DNA of 64,000 nt from positions 1,488,001-1,552,000 of the forward strand of contig NZ_CP026947.1 in the NCBI RefSeq assembly GCF_003065405.1, in the 5' to 3' direction. Positions within the stretch are counted from its first letter, which is position 1. Every line of letters begins with the position of its first letter. Shown here one piece after another: positions 7,802 to 15,285 of this stretch. A model generated the notes under the pieces. The model worked only from the letters and a program-made list of their open reading frames with translations. It was not told the origin of the DNA and ran no database searches. A program made the position numbers and the translations under genes. This DNA comes from Corynebacterium yudongzhengii (GTDB taxonomy: Bacteria > Actinomycetota > Actinomycetes > Mycobacteriales > Mycobacteriaceae).

Positions 7802-9454
7802 CTACATCCTTTCCGGGGCGCTCACGCCGACCATGGTCAGGGCGTTGAAGAGCACCTGGCGGCTGGCGCGAGCCAGGGCGAGGCGGGCGGAGTGGATCGC
7901 GGCGGCGTCCTCGCCGGCTTTGGGCAGGATCTGGCAGTTGTCGTAGAAGCGGTGGAAAACACCGGCGAGTTCCTCGGCGTAGCGGGCGATGCGGTGCGGC
8001 TCGCGCAGGTCGGCGGCGGTGGCGACGACGCCGGGGAACTCGCCAAGGGTGCGGATGAGATCACCTTCGCGCTCGTGGGTGAGCAGCGAGTAATCGGCGC
8101 CCTCGATACCGACGCCGCACTCGGCGGCCTTGCGCTCGATGGAGCACAGCCGCGCGTGCCCGTACTGGACGTAGTAGACGGGGTTATCCGAGCTCTGCGA
8201 CTGCCACAGGCCCAGGTCGATATCCAGCGAGGAATCGACCGAGGAGCGCACGAGCGAGTAGCGGGCACCGTCGATGCCGATGGCCTCGACCAGATCATCG
8301 AGCGTGATCACCGTGCCGGCGCGCTTGGACATGCGCACGGCCTCGCCATCGCGGACCAGGTTGACCAGCTGGCCGATGAGCACCTCGATGCGGTTCGAGT
8401 CAAAACCGAGCGCCGCGGCGGCGGCCTTCAGGCGCGAGACATAGCCGTGGTGGTCGGCGCCCAGCATGTAGATCGCCAGGTCGTGGCCGCGCTCGAACTT
8501 GTCGGCGGCATACGCGATATCGCCGGCAATGTAGGCGGCCTCGCCGTCGGACTTGATCACCACGCGGTCCTTGTCGTCGCCATAGTCCGTCGAGCGTAGC
8601 CACCAAGCGCCGTCCGACTCGTAGAGCGAGCCGTTGTCCTTAAGCTTTTCGACGGCCCGATCCACCGCCCCCGACTCAAACAGGGAATTCTCGTGGAAGT
8701 AGACGTCGAAATCCACGCCGAACTCATGCAGGGAGGACTTAATGTGGTCGAACATCATCTCCACGCCATGGGCGCGGAAGGTCTCCTGGACCTCCGCGTC
8801 GGTGCCCTCGAGGGCGTCCGGCGCCTTCTCGAGCACACCCTGGGCGATCTCGCGGACGTAGTCGCCGCCGTAGCCGTCTTCGGGGGTGGGCTCATTCTTG
8901 GCGGCCGCGACCAGCGAGCGGGCGAAGCGGTCGATCTGGCCGCCGTGGTCGTTGAAGTAGTACTCGCGAGTGATCTCGGCGCCGGTGGCCTCGAGCACGC
9001 GCCCCAGCGAGTCGCCGACCGCCGCCCAGCGGGTGCCGCCCAGGTGGATCGGCCCGGTCGGGTTGGCGGAGACGAACTCGAGGTTGATCTTCATGCCGGC
9101 GTTTTTGTCACTGTGCCCGAAGTTCTCGCCGGCGGCGAGGATCTTCGCCACGATATCGCCCTGCGCGGCCGCGGCGAGGCGGATGTTAATGAAGCCGGGG
9201 CCGGCGACGGAGGCTTCGTCGATACCCTCGGCCTCGGCGAGCGCAGCGGTCAACCAGCCGGCGAGCTCACGCGGGTTGGTGCCTACCTTCTTGGCGATCT
9301 GCATCGCGAGGTTCGTCGCGTAATCACCGTGTTCGGGGTTGCGGGGACGCTCGACGTTGACGGACTCGGGCAACACCGAGGTATCGAGTTCGCGCGCAGA
9401 AAGCACGCGCTGGGCAGTGTCCTTGATCAAGGCGGCGAGATCTGCTGGGGTCAT
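7802..9454 (-). CDS. argS: Arginyl-tRNA synthetase
   Basis: 550 residues from ATG 9454 ([10 protein letters not shown]). An upstream in-frame start at 9535 would add 27 unrelated residues and run into the lutA promoter, so I reject it. Class I marks are present: the HIGH-equivalent [14 protein letters not shown] and the KMSKS-equivalent [12 protein letters not shown], followed by the DALR-type C-terminal anticodon domain ([21 protein letters not shown]). First gene of the argS-lysA operon and divergent from lutABC; about 80 bp separate the starts, so regulatory sites must be compact. Confidence 0.97.
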   Translation of the reverse strand: MTPADLAALIKDTAQRVLSARELDTSVLPESVNVERPRNPEHGDYATNLAMQIAKKVGTNPRELAGWLTAALAEAEGIDEASVAGPGFINIRLAAAAQGDIVAKILAAGENFGHSDKNAGMKINLEFVSANPTGPIHLGGTRWAAVGDSLGRVLEATGAEITREYYFNDHGGQIDRFARSLVAAAKNEPTPEDGYGGDYVREIAQGVLEKAPDALEGTDAEVQETFRAHGVEMMFDHIKSSLHEFGVDFDVYFHENSLFESGAVDRAVEKLKDNGSLYESDGAWWLRSTDYGDDKDRVVIKSDGEAAYIAGDIAYAADKFERGHDLAIYMLGADHHGYVSRLKAAAAALGFDSNRIEVLIGQLVNLVRDGEAVRMSKRAGTVITLDDLVEAIGIDGARYSLVRSSVDSSLDIDLGLWQSQSSDNPVYYVQYGHARLCSIERKAAECGVGIEGADYSLLTHEREGDLIRTLGEFPGVVATAADLREPHRIARYAEELAGVFHRFYDNCQILPKAGEDAAAIHSARLALARASRQVLFNALTMVGVSAPERM

Positions 9455-9510
9455 AGCGGCAAATTCTATAGGTTCCCGGCGCGATCGCATGCTCCGGGGT
9501 TTAAACTTAC

Positions 9511-9523
9511 AGGGGAGACCCCT
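9511..9523. promoter_or_regulatory. Small inverted repeat just before lutA
   Basis: AGGGG-AGA-CCCCT lies directly before the AAGGAG ribosome site of lutA. It may be an operator or a translation-affecting hairpin. No lut regulator gene is adjacent. Meaning is inferred only. Confidence 0.35.
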
Positions 9524-9537
9524 AAGGAGTATCAATC

Positions 9538-10323
9538 GTGAGAATCGCTTTGTTTTCGACCTGCATCGGGGACGCCTTGTTCCCGGATGCCTCGAAAGCC
9601 ACCGCTCTGATCCTTTCCCGGTTGGGTCATGAGGTCGTCTACCCGGAGGGGCAAACCTGCTGTGGGCAGATGCACATCAACTCCGGCTACCAGAAGCAGG
9701 CGGCCGGCATCGTCGAAACTTATGTGGATGCATTCAGCGATCCATCCATCGACGCCGTCGTCGCACCCTCCGGCTCCTGTGTGACCTCGGTGCGCAACCA
9801 CCAGGAGCACGTCGTCAAGCGCTACGGCACCCCAGCACTTGTCGACGGCTGCCGCACCACCGCGCAGAAAACTTACGAGCTCAGCGAGTTCCTCGTGGAC
9901 GTGGAAGGCACCACCGAGCTCGGCGCCTACTTCCCGCACCGGGTGACCTATCACCCGTCGTGCCACGGCAAGCGGATGCTGAAGGTCGGCGAGCGCCCGT
10001 ACCAACTGCTGCGCAACGTCGAGGGCATGGAGCTGGTGGAGCTCGGCAACGCGGAGGAGTGCTGCGGTTTCGGCGGCACCTTCGCCATCAAGAACGCCGA
10101 TGTCTCCTCGGCCATGGCGGCGGATAAGGCCCGCCACATCGCCGATACGAACGCCGAGTACGTCACCGGCGGCGACTCGTCGTGCTTGATGAACATCGCC
10201 GGAGTTTTGTCCCGCCAGCACTACGGCGTCCGGGCGGTGCACATGGCTGAGATCCTCGCCTCGACGAAGGATCAGCCCTGGACACCCTCGCAGGCCGCGT
10301 ACCGAAAGGAGGCCTTCCTGTGA
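9538..10323 (+). CDS. lutA: L-lactate utilisation protein LutA (iron-sulfur subunit)
   Basis: 261 residues from GTG 9538, with AAGGAG 7 bp upstream. It is a CCG-domain protein of the LutA/YkgE type: [14 protein letters not shown] near residue 40 and [10 protein letters not shown] near residue 174 are the two cysteine motifs that bind an Fe-S cluster. With LutB and LutC it oxidises L-lactate to pyruvate independently of LldD. Its TGA stop overlaps the GTG of lutB, showing translational coupling. Confidence 0.93.
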   Translation: MRIALFSTCIGDALFPDASKATALILSRLGHEVVYPEGQTCCGQMHINSGYQKQAAGIVETYVDAFSDPSIDAVVAPSGSCVTSVRNHQEHVVKRYGTPALVDGCRTTAQKTYELSEFLVDVEGTTELGAYFPHRVTYHPSCHGKRMLKVGERPYQLLRNVEGMELVELGNAEECCGFGGTFAIKNADVSSAMAADKARHIADTNAEYVTGGDSSCLMNIAGVLSRQHYGVRAVHMAEILASTKDQPWTPSQAAYRKEAFL

Positions 10324-11858
10324 CCCGCGCATTCTTAGGCCAGCCCACCTACCCGCCGCGCGCCTCGCGGGAATCGTCCAACCTGCGTTTTCGTGACCAG
10401 GCGTTCTACCGCTCGGCGCGCGAGGACATGAGCAATGCGACGCAGCGTCGCAACCTGCACCACGCGACCACCAAGATCCGCGCCAAACGCGCGAATGTCG
10501 TCTCCGAAGCCGACGACTGGCAGAAGCTTCGCGACGCCGGCTCGGCCATCAAGCGCCGCGTCGCCCGGGAGCTGCCAGAGCTGCTCGAGCAGTTCGAAGA
10601 GGCCGTCACCGCCCGCGGCGGGCACGTGCACTGGGCGCGCGACGCCGCCGAGGCCAACCGCATCGCCGCCGAGCTGGTGCGCGCCACCGGAGAGACCGAG
10701 GCGGTAAAGATCAAGTCGATGGCGACCCAGGAGATCGCGCTCAACGAGTACTTCGAAGAGCACGGGCTTAAAGCCATCGAGTCGGATTTGGCCGAGCTCA
10801 TCGTCCAACTTGCCGACGACTACCCCTCGCACATCCTCGTACCGGCCATCCACCGCAACCGGGCGGAGATTCGGGACCTGTTCGTCGAGAAGATGCCGAA
10901 CACCGACGACAGCCTCAACGCCGTCCCTGCCGAGCTGGCCAACGCCGCCCGCGAATACCTCCGCGAGAAGTTCCTGCAGGCCCGCGTCGCGATCTCCGGG
11001 GCGAACTTCGGCGTCGCCGAAACCGGCACCGTCTGCATCGTGGAATCCGAGGGCAACGGCCGGATGTGCCTGACCATGCCGGAGACGCTGATTACGGTCA
11101 TGGGCATCGAGAAGCTTTTGCCCGAGTTCAACGACCTCGAGGTCTTCCTGCAACTGCTGCCGCGTTCCTCGACCGGCGAGCGCATGAACCCGTATACCTC
11201 CTTGTGGTCGGGTGTCACCGAGGGCGACGGCCCGCAGGACTTCCACATCATCCTCCTCGACAACGGGCGCACCGCCGCGCTGGCCAGCGAAACCGGCCGC
11301 GAGGCGCTAAAGTGCATCCGATGCTCGGCGTGCCTGAACGTCTGCCCCGTCTACGAGCGCGCCGGCGGACACGCCTACGGCTCGGTCTACCCGGGCCCGA
11401 TCGGGGCGATCCTCACCCCGCAGCTGGCGGGCATGGACGCAGTGGACGACGTCACCGCTTCCCTCCCCTTCGCCTCCAGTCTGTGCGGGCGTTGCGACGA
11501 GGTCTGCCCCGTCAAGATCCCCATCACCGACATCCTGCTCGACCAGCGTCACGAGAAGGTCCGCCAGTTCACCCCGAAGCCCGAGGCCTTCCTCATGGGC
11601 CCGGCCGCGATGCTCATGTCGCATCCGCGCTGGTGGAACCGGGTGATGCACATGGTCGCTTTCGGACGCGTCCTCGGCGGCTTCAAGGGCGAGATGAACT
11701 CTCTGCCCTTCGCGTTTTCCGGCTGGTCGCGCTCCCGCGACACGAAGGTCCCGCCGAAGCAGTCCTTCCGGCAGTGGTTCGCCTCCGACGAGGCGCAGTC
11801 TCTGCTCTCGCAGGCCCGCCGCGACGCCTCGACACACCAGGAGAACACCGATGACTAA
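10320..11858 (+). CDS. lutB: L-lactate utilisation protein LutB (ferredoxin-type subunit)
   Basis: 512 residues, GTG start overlapping the lutA stop. The N-terminal LUD domain (about 70-300) is followed by two 4Fe-4S motifs: CIRCSACLNVCPVY near residue 332 and CGRCDEVCPVKI near residue 389. A C-terminal tail follows. Middle gene of the lutABC operon, presumed cytoplasmic electron-transfer subunit of lactate oxidation. The last 8 bases overlap lutC. Confidence 0.94.
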   Translation: MTRAFLGQPTYPPRASRESSNLRFRDQAFYRSAREDMSNATQRRNLHHATTKIRAKRANVVSEADDWQKLRDAGSAIKRRVARELPELLEQFEEAVTARGGHVHWARDAAEANRIAAELVRATGETEAVKIKSMATQEIALNEYFEEHGLKAIESDLAELIVQLADDYPSHILVPAIHRNRAEIRDLFVEKMPNTDDSLNAVPAELANAAREYLREKFLQARVAISGANFGVAETGTVCIVESEGNGRMCLTMPETLITVMGIEKLLPEFNDLEVFLQLLPRSSTGERMNPYTSLWSGVTEGDGPQDFHIILLDNGRTAALASETGREALKCIRCSACLNVCPVYERAGGHAYGSVYPGPIGAILTPQLAGMDAVDDVTASLPFASSLCGRCDEVCPVKIPITDILLDQRHEKVRQFTPKPEAFLMGPAAMLMSHPRWWNRVMHMVAFGRVLGGFKGEMNSLPFAFSGWSRSRDTKVPPKQSFRQWFASDEAQSLLSQARRDASTHQENTDD

Positions 11859-12486
11859 CGCCGCCGCCAAGCGCGAGATCCTCCGCCGCATCCGCGACGC
11901 CCACCGCCTCGCCCCGCCGAGCGAGACCCCCATCCCCCGCGACTACCACCACGAGGGATCGGTCAGCGGTGACGAGCTGCTCGACTTACTCGTCGATCGC
12001 CTCGACGACTACGAGGCCACGGTGCAGGTCTGCTCGCAGGAGGAGGCGGCGACGGTGCTGGCCTCGCTTCTCGACGACCGCGGCGCCCACACCATCGTCG
12101 CCTCCCCCGGACTCGAGGACTCTCTGTTCGCGGAGTTCAGCGGCTCTCTGCGGCGCGACGACATCGCCGACGATCCGCGCGGACTCAACGACGTCGACGC
12201 TGTCGTTACCGGCAGCCTGGTCGCGTGTGCGGATACGGGCACGATCGTGCTGCAAGCCGGTGAGCGTGACGGCAGGCGCGCGCTCAGCCTCGTGCCGGAC
12301 CGCCACGTGTGTCTGGTCCGGGAGGCCGACATCGTGCACCGCGTCCCCGAGATGATCGCCCGGATCGACCCGCAGCGACCGGCGACGATGATCTCCGGGC
12401 CTTCGGCGACCTCGGATATCGAGCTCAGCCGCGTCGAGGGCGTGCACGGTCCGCGCGACCTGCTCGTGATGATCGTGCGGGACTGA
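11851..12486 (+). CDS. lutC: L-lactate utilisation protein LutC (LUD domain)
   Basis: 211 residues; ATG 11851 lies within the end of lutB, with AGGAG about 12 bp upstream. LUD domain marks: VDAVVTGSLVACADTGTIVL and SLVPDRHVCLV. Third subunit of the lactate-oxidising complex. The N-terminus (MTNAAAKREILRRIRDAHRLA) is typical. The operon ends here; a small hairpin at 12562-12582 (AAGCCGC/GCGGCTT) precedes the tRNA but has no T-run. Confidence 0.93.
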   Translation: MTNAAAKREILRRIRDAHRLAPPSETPIPRDYHHEGSVSGDELLDLLVDRLDDYEATVQVCSQEEAATVLASLLDDRGAHTIVASPGLEDSLFAEFSGSLRRDDIADDPRGLNDVDAVVTGSLVACADTGTIVLQAGERDGRRALSLVPDRHVCLVREADIVHRVPEMIARIDPQRPATMISGPSATSDIELSRVEGVHGPRDLLVMIVRD

Positions 12487-12586
12487 TCTTCGTAGCCCCT
12501 GGGGTTCCTGGCAGGCCGTTTAGGTTCCGCCGGGCACCCAGTGCTAAAGTGTTTTCTTTGTAAGCCGCGGTTCGTGCGGCTTGACT

Positions 12587-12660
12587 GTCTCCGTAGCTCA
12601 GAGGATTAGAGCACTGGTTTCCGGTACCAGGGGTCGCAGGTTCGAATCCTGTCGGGGACA
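12587..12660 (+). tRNA. tRNA-Arg (CCG anticodon)
   Basis: 74-nt cloverleaf. Acceptor GTCTCCG pairs with CGGGGAC (one G-T pair), discriminator A at 12660, D-arm GCTCAGAGGATTAGAGC, anticodon stem CTGGT/ACCAG with loop TTCCGGT giving anticodon CCG (reads CGG), T-arm with GGTTCGAATCC. The 3' CCA is not encoded. It sits just left of hairpin-repeat locus 2. Confidence 0.95.
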
Positions 12661-12700
12661 CTCTTTGTTGTTGCGGTTTGGGTTTTGGGTTGTGCGCTTT

Positions 12701-13060
12701 GCGCTAGCGCTGTATGCGGTGGCGGCGCTGCGGCGGCGCACCTCGCGCGCCCGGTCGAAAGGACCCACCCCTAAAGGAGTCCTGCTTTCGACCGCGCGAG
12801 ACTCCTTTCTATAGACCTGATTTCGACCAGCGCAAGCGCACCATGAGGCCAGGCCGGGAAATCGGGGTTAGCCGCCCGGCGCACGGTCACACCAAGCCCA
12901 TCCACCCCATCGACCTCTCCGGCAAATCCCCACGGTCTGCCCGCACCCTCCCGACCATAAGGCGCTATCGCTGGTCGAAAGGCCCCACCCCTAAAGGAGT
13001 CCTGCTTTCGACCGCGCGAGACTCCTTTCTATAGACCTGATTTCGACCAGCGCAAGCGCA
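12701..13060. repeat. Interspersed hairpin-repeat locus 2 (two near-identical copies, 220-bp period)
   Basis: Copies at 12753-12840 and 12973-13060 are 88 bp each and almost identical: GGTCGAAAGGnCCCACCCC, CTAAAGGAGTCC, TGCTTTCGACC, GCGCGAGACTCCTTTCTATAG, then TTTCGACCAGCGCAAGCGCA. CTAAAGGAGTC and GACTCCTTTCTATAG form an inner inverted repeat, flanked by an outer GGTCGAAA/TTTCGACC pair. At 12701-12719 an isolated end palindrome (GCGCTAGCGC) remains without its core. Confidence 0.85.
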
Positions 13061-13393
13061 TCATGCCAATGAAAGCACCGCACTTCGTTTCCAGGTTCCC
13101 CTGTATAGAAAATCCCGCGGAAACCAAGCACTCGCCTGCCACGCCCACTAGATTCCCCACCCCGGAACCCCGAAAGCCCGGAAGCCCCGACTCGGTATAC
13201 CACGGGCGGTCAGAACCACTGGACCACCACAAGTCATACACGTGACCTATCGGCGACCAACTGACTGCGCAACCAGACGAATGAGCCCGACCATCACAAA
13301 CCCACCCCCGTGCGCTATGCGCACACACAGCCGATAGGCGAACGACTACACTACTGACCCAGACACGTCACCCGATAGAAAGGTCTGTTCGCC
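13061..13393. other. Intergenic region before catC, no gene seen
   Basis: About 330 bp between the second hairpin copy and catC. It is C-rich on the plus strand and I see no conserved reading frame. Presumably it carries the catC promoter; GAAAGG at 13378-13383 is the likely ribosome site. Confidence 0.5.
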
Positions 13394-13684
13394 ATGCTGT
13401 TTCTGGCACGTATGGACGTCCACTTCCCCGACAACCTGACCCCGGAGGAGGTCGCTGACTTCCAGAAGCGGGAAAAGGAGTACTCCGGCAACCTCCAGAA
13501 GGAGGGCGTCATGAAGGGTATCTGGCGCGTCGTGGGCGAATACTCCAACTACTCCATCTACGACGTGCGCGACAACGAGCACCTGCAGGAGGTCATGTCC
13601 GGTTTCCCGATGTTTAAGTACATGAACATCAAGATGACGCCGCTGACCACCCACCCGAACCGCACGGAGCACACTGACTACTAG
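13394..13684 (+). CDS. catC: Muconolactone delta-isomerase-like protein
   Basis: 96 residues, the full length of the family, with MLFLARMDVHFP at the N-terminus, the E-x-x-x-YS-x-x-LQ-x-x-G helix and the C-terminal FPMFKYMNIKMTPLTTHP. Classical CatC converts muconolactone to 3-oxoadipate enol-lactone in catechol degradation. No catA, catB or pca gene is nearby, so this copy is an orphan and may act on another lactone or be a relic of a scattered pathway. A strong terminator follows. Confidence 0.85.
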   Translation: MLFLARMDVHFPDNLTPEEVADFQKREKEYSGNLQKEGVMKGIWRVVGEYSNYSIYDVRDNEHLQEVMSGFPMFKYMNIKMTPLTTHPNRTEHTDY

Positions 13685-13706
13685 TCGGCACGCTCGCGAT
13701 ACGCTG

Positions 13707-13739
13707 AAGGCCTCCCCTTGTCATACTGGGGAGGCCTTT
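13707..13739 (+). terminator. Rho-independent terminator after catC
   Basis: AAGGCCTCCCC, a loop of about 11 nt, then GGGGAGGCCTTT: an 11-bp GC-rich stem ending in T residues, 22 bp after the catC stop. It also lies 18 bp beyond the end of the convergent PspC gene and may serve both. Confidence 0.9.
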
Positions 13740-13756
13740 ACGCTTCCTCAAAAAAC

Positions 13757-13963
13757 TCAAGGCATAACCACCCAGGCCACGAGGTAGAGCGGGACCATCA
13801 CCCCGAAACTCATCAACGTTCCTACCGCGAACAGGATGCGCACCAAGGTGGGATCGACGCCGTAGGTCTCGGCGAACCCGCCGAGCACGCCGGCGATGTA
13901 GTAATCGGTATGGGAGCGCATCAGGCGACGCTCCGAGTAGGGCAGGCTGTGTGGGTGGCTCAT
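13757..13963 (-). CDS. PspC-domain membrane protein
   Basis: 68 residues from ATG 13963 (MSHPHSLPYSERRLMRS); the longer in-frame start at 14002 adds 13 residues of no family resemblance. The PspC core is clear: DYYIAGVLGGFAETYGVDPTLVRILFAVGTLMSFGVMVPLYLVAWVVMP, with two closely spaced hydrophobic segments. Stand-alone PspC proteins are linked to envelope stress. No psp genes are adjacent. It lies downstream of, and on the same strand as, the MarR gene with a gap of about 100 bp. Confidence 0.85.
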   Translation of the reverse strand: MSHPHSLPYSERRLMRSHTDYYIAGVLGGFAETYGVDPTLVRILFAVGTLMSFGVMVPLYLVAWVVMP

Positions 13964-14061
13964 GGCAACTCGTCTCCTCGACGTTTCCGGTGATCTCTGC
14001 ACTTTCTATGCAATCACCGCGGCCGCCCGCCACACATCGGGTAGAACCCCGAGTTTCCCCC

Positions 14062-14580
14062 CTACGGGGTCTTGCTTTCCGGCTCGCCGCCGTAGAGCGG
14101 GCCACACAAGCCCTCGGTGCCGGGCACATTATCGACGGCCATGACCTGCTCTAGGATCGCGCGGAGGGTATCCGACTGCTGCTCGGTGAGGTGGTCGAAC
14201 ATCACGCGGCGCACGGATTCCACGTGCGATGGGGCGGCGGTGCGCAGGCGTTCGGAACCGTCGTCGGTAATTTCGACGACCACGCCGCGGGCGTCGCCCT
14301 CACTCTTACGCTTGGTGACGAGACCACGGCGCTCCATGCGCGTGATCTGGTGCGAGGTGCGCGAGCGATCCCAGTCGAGGGAAGCACACAACTCGCGCAG
14401 GCGCATGCAGCCGGTCTCCGACTCGGAGAGGCTGACCAAGACCGAGAACTCCGAGACCGAGAGCTCGCTGCCCATCTGGAGCGTCTCGTCCATGACGCGG
14501 TCGACTTTCCGGGTGGCGGCCAGAATGAGTCGCCAGAGGGATTGTTCTTCGTCGGAAAGCCAGCGAGGTTGATCAGTCAC
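14062..14580 (-). CDS. MarR-family transcriptional regulator
   Basis: 172 residues from GTG 14580 (MTDQPRWLSDEEQSLW); upstream in-frame codons up to 14631 give unrelated sequence. Winged-helix motif at about residues 60-110: LRELCASLDWDRSRTSHQITRMERRGLV, then the wing RKSEGDARGVVVEIT. The gene is divergent from yceI, and the shared intergenic region contains a perfect TTTCAC-N5-GTGAAA inverted repeat next to the yceI promoter. Repression of yceI or autoregulation is likely. Confidence 0.92.
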   Translation of the reverse strand: MTDQPRWLSDEEQSLWRLILAATRKVDRVMDETLQMGSELSVSEFSVLVSLSESETGCMRLRELCASLDWDRSRTSHQITRMERRGLVTKRKSEGDARGVVVEITDDGSERLRTAAPSHVESVRRVMFDHLTEQQSDTLRAILEQVMAVDNVPGTEGLCGPLYGGEPESKTP

Positions 14581-14648
14581 GCAATGTACCCTAACGCCTC
14601 CCGGGGTAATCCCCAACTTTTCCCGACACACGCTGCGGTTTCTTTAGT

Positions 14649-14665
14649 TTTCACACAACGTGAAA
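14649..14665. promoter_or_regulatory. Candidate MarR operator
   Basis: TTTCAC-ACAAC-GTGAAA is a perfect 6-bp inverted repeat just upstream of the yceI -35 box in the MarR/YceI divergent region. Spacing suits a dimeric winged-helix protein. Assignment to the adjacent MarR protein is inference. Confidence 0.55.
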
Positions 14666-14673
14666 TTAATTAG

Positions 14674-14701
14674 TTGACACATCACCAACCTCGTGTACAG
14701 T
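14674..14701 (+). promoter_or_regulatory. Sigma-A type promoter of yceI
   Basis: TTGACA at 14674-14679, a 16-bp spacer and TACAGT at 14696-14701 form a good housekeeping promoter about 65 bp before the yceI ATG. Confidence 0.75.
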
Positions 14702-14766
14702 AGGACTCAGTCGCGCAGATGACGCGGCAAGTCAAAACAAACCAAGACCAACAAAAGGAGCATCCC

Positions 14767-15282
14767 ATGTCTGACTACGCAGGCACCTACCAGCTGGATA
14801 ACACCCACACCCGCATCGGCTTCATCGCCCGCCACGCCATGGTCACCAAGGTGCGCGGCCAGTTCACCGACTGGGACGCCGAGATCAACTCGGATAACGA
14901 TCCGGCAGTGAAGGTCGTCGTCAAGACCTCCTCCATCGACACCGGCAACGCCGACCGTGACAACCACACCAAGGGCGAGGATTTCTTCGACGTCGAGAAG
15001 TACCCGGAGATGACCTTCGAGTCCACGAAGGTCGACCTGGACAACGGCACGCTCGAGGGCAACCTCACCATCAAGGAGACCACCAAGCCGGTCACCCTCG
15101 ATGTGGAGATCTTCGGCCAGGAAGAAGACCCCTTCGGCAACGTGCGCGTGGGCTTCGACGCCTCGGCTCAGATCAACCGCAAGCACTTCGGCATCGACTT
15201 CAACGCCCCGCTGAACTCCGGTGGCGTGCTCGTCTCCGACAAGATCACCATCGAGATCGAAGGCTCCGCCATCAAGCAGTAA
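14767..15282 (+). CDS. YceI-family lipocalin-like protein
   Basis: 171 residues from ATG 14767, directly after AAGGAG; an upstream in-frame ATG at 14719 lacks a ribosome site. The YceI beta-barrel pattern is complete: GTYQLDNTHTRIGFIARHAMVTKVRGQF, SIDTGNADRDNHTKGEDFFDVEKYPEMTFES, and a C-terminal FGIDFNAPL...SDKITIEIEGSAI. The family binds isoprenoid-like amphiphiles. No signal peptide, so a cytoplasmic form. Divergent from a MarR gene. Confidence 0.93.
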   Translation: MSDYAGTYQLDNTHTRIGFIARHAMVTKVRGQFTDWDAEINSDNDPAVKVVVKTSSIDTGNADRDNHTKGEDFFDVEKYPEMTFESTKVDLDNGTLEGNLTIKETTKPVTLDVEIFGQEEDPFGNVRVGFDASAQINRKHFGIDFNAPLNSGGVLVSDKITIEIEGSAIKQ

Positions 15283-15285
15283 GCC

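Noticed and set aside
12562..12582. Terminator between lutC and tRNA-Arg
   Set aside because: There is a 7-bp stem (AAGCCGC/GCGGCTT) but no T-run follows; it may be a leader hairpin.
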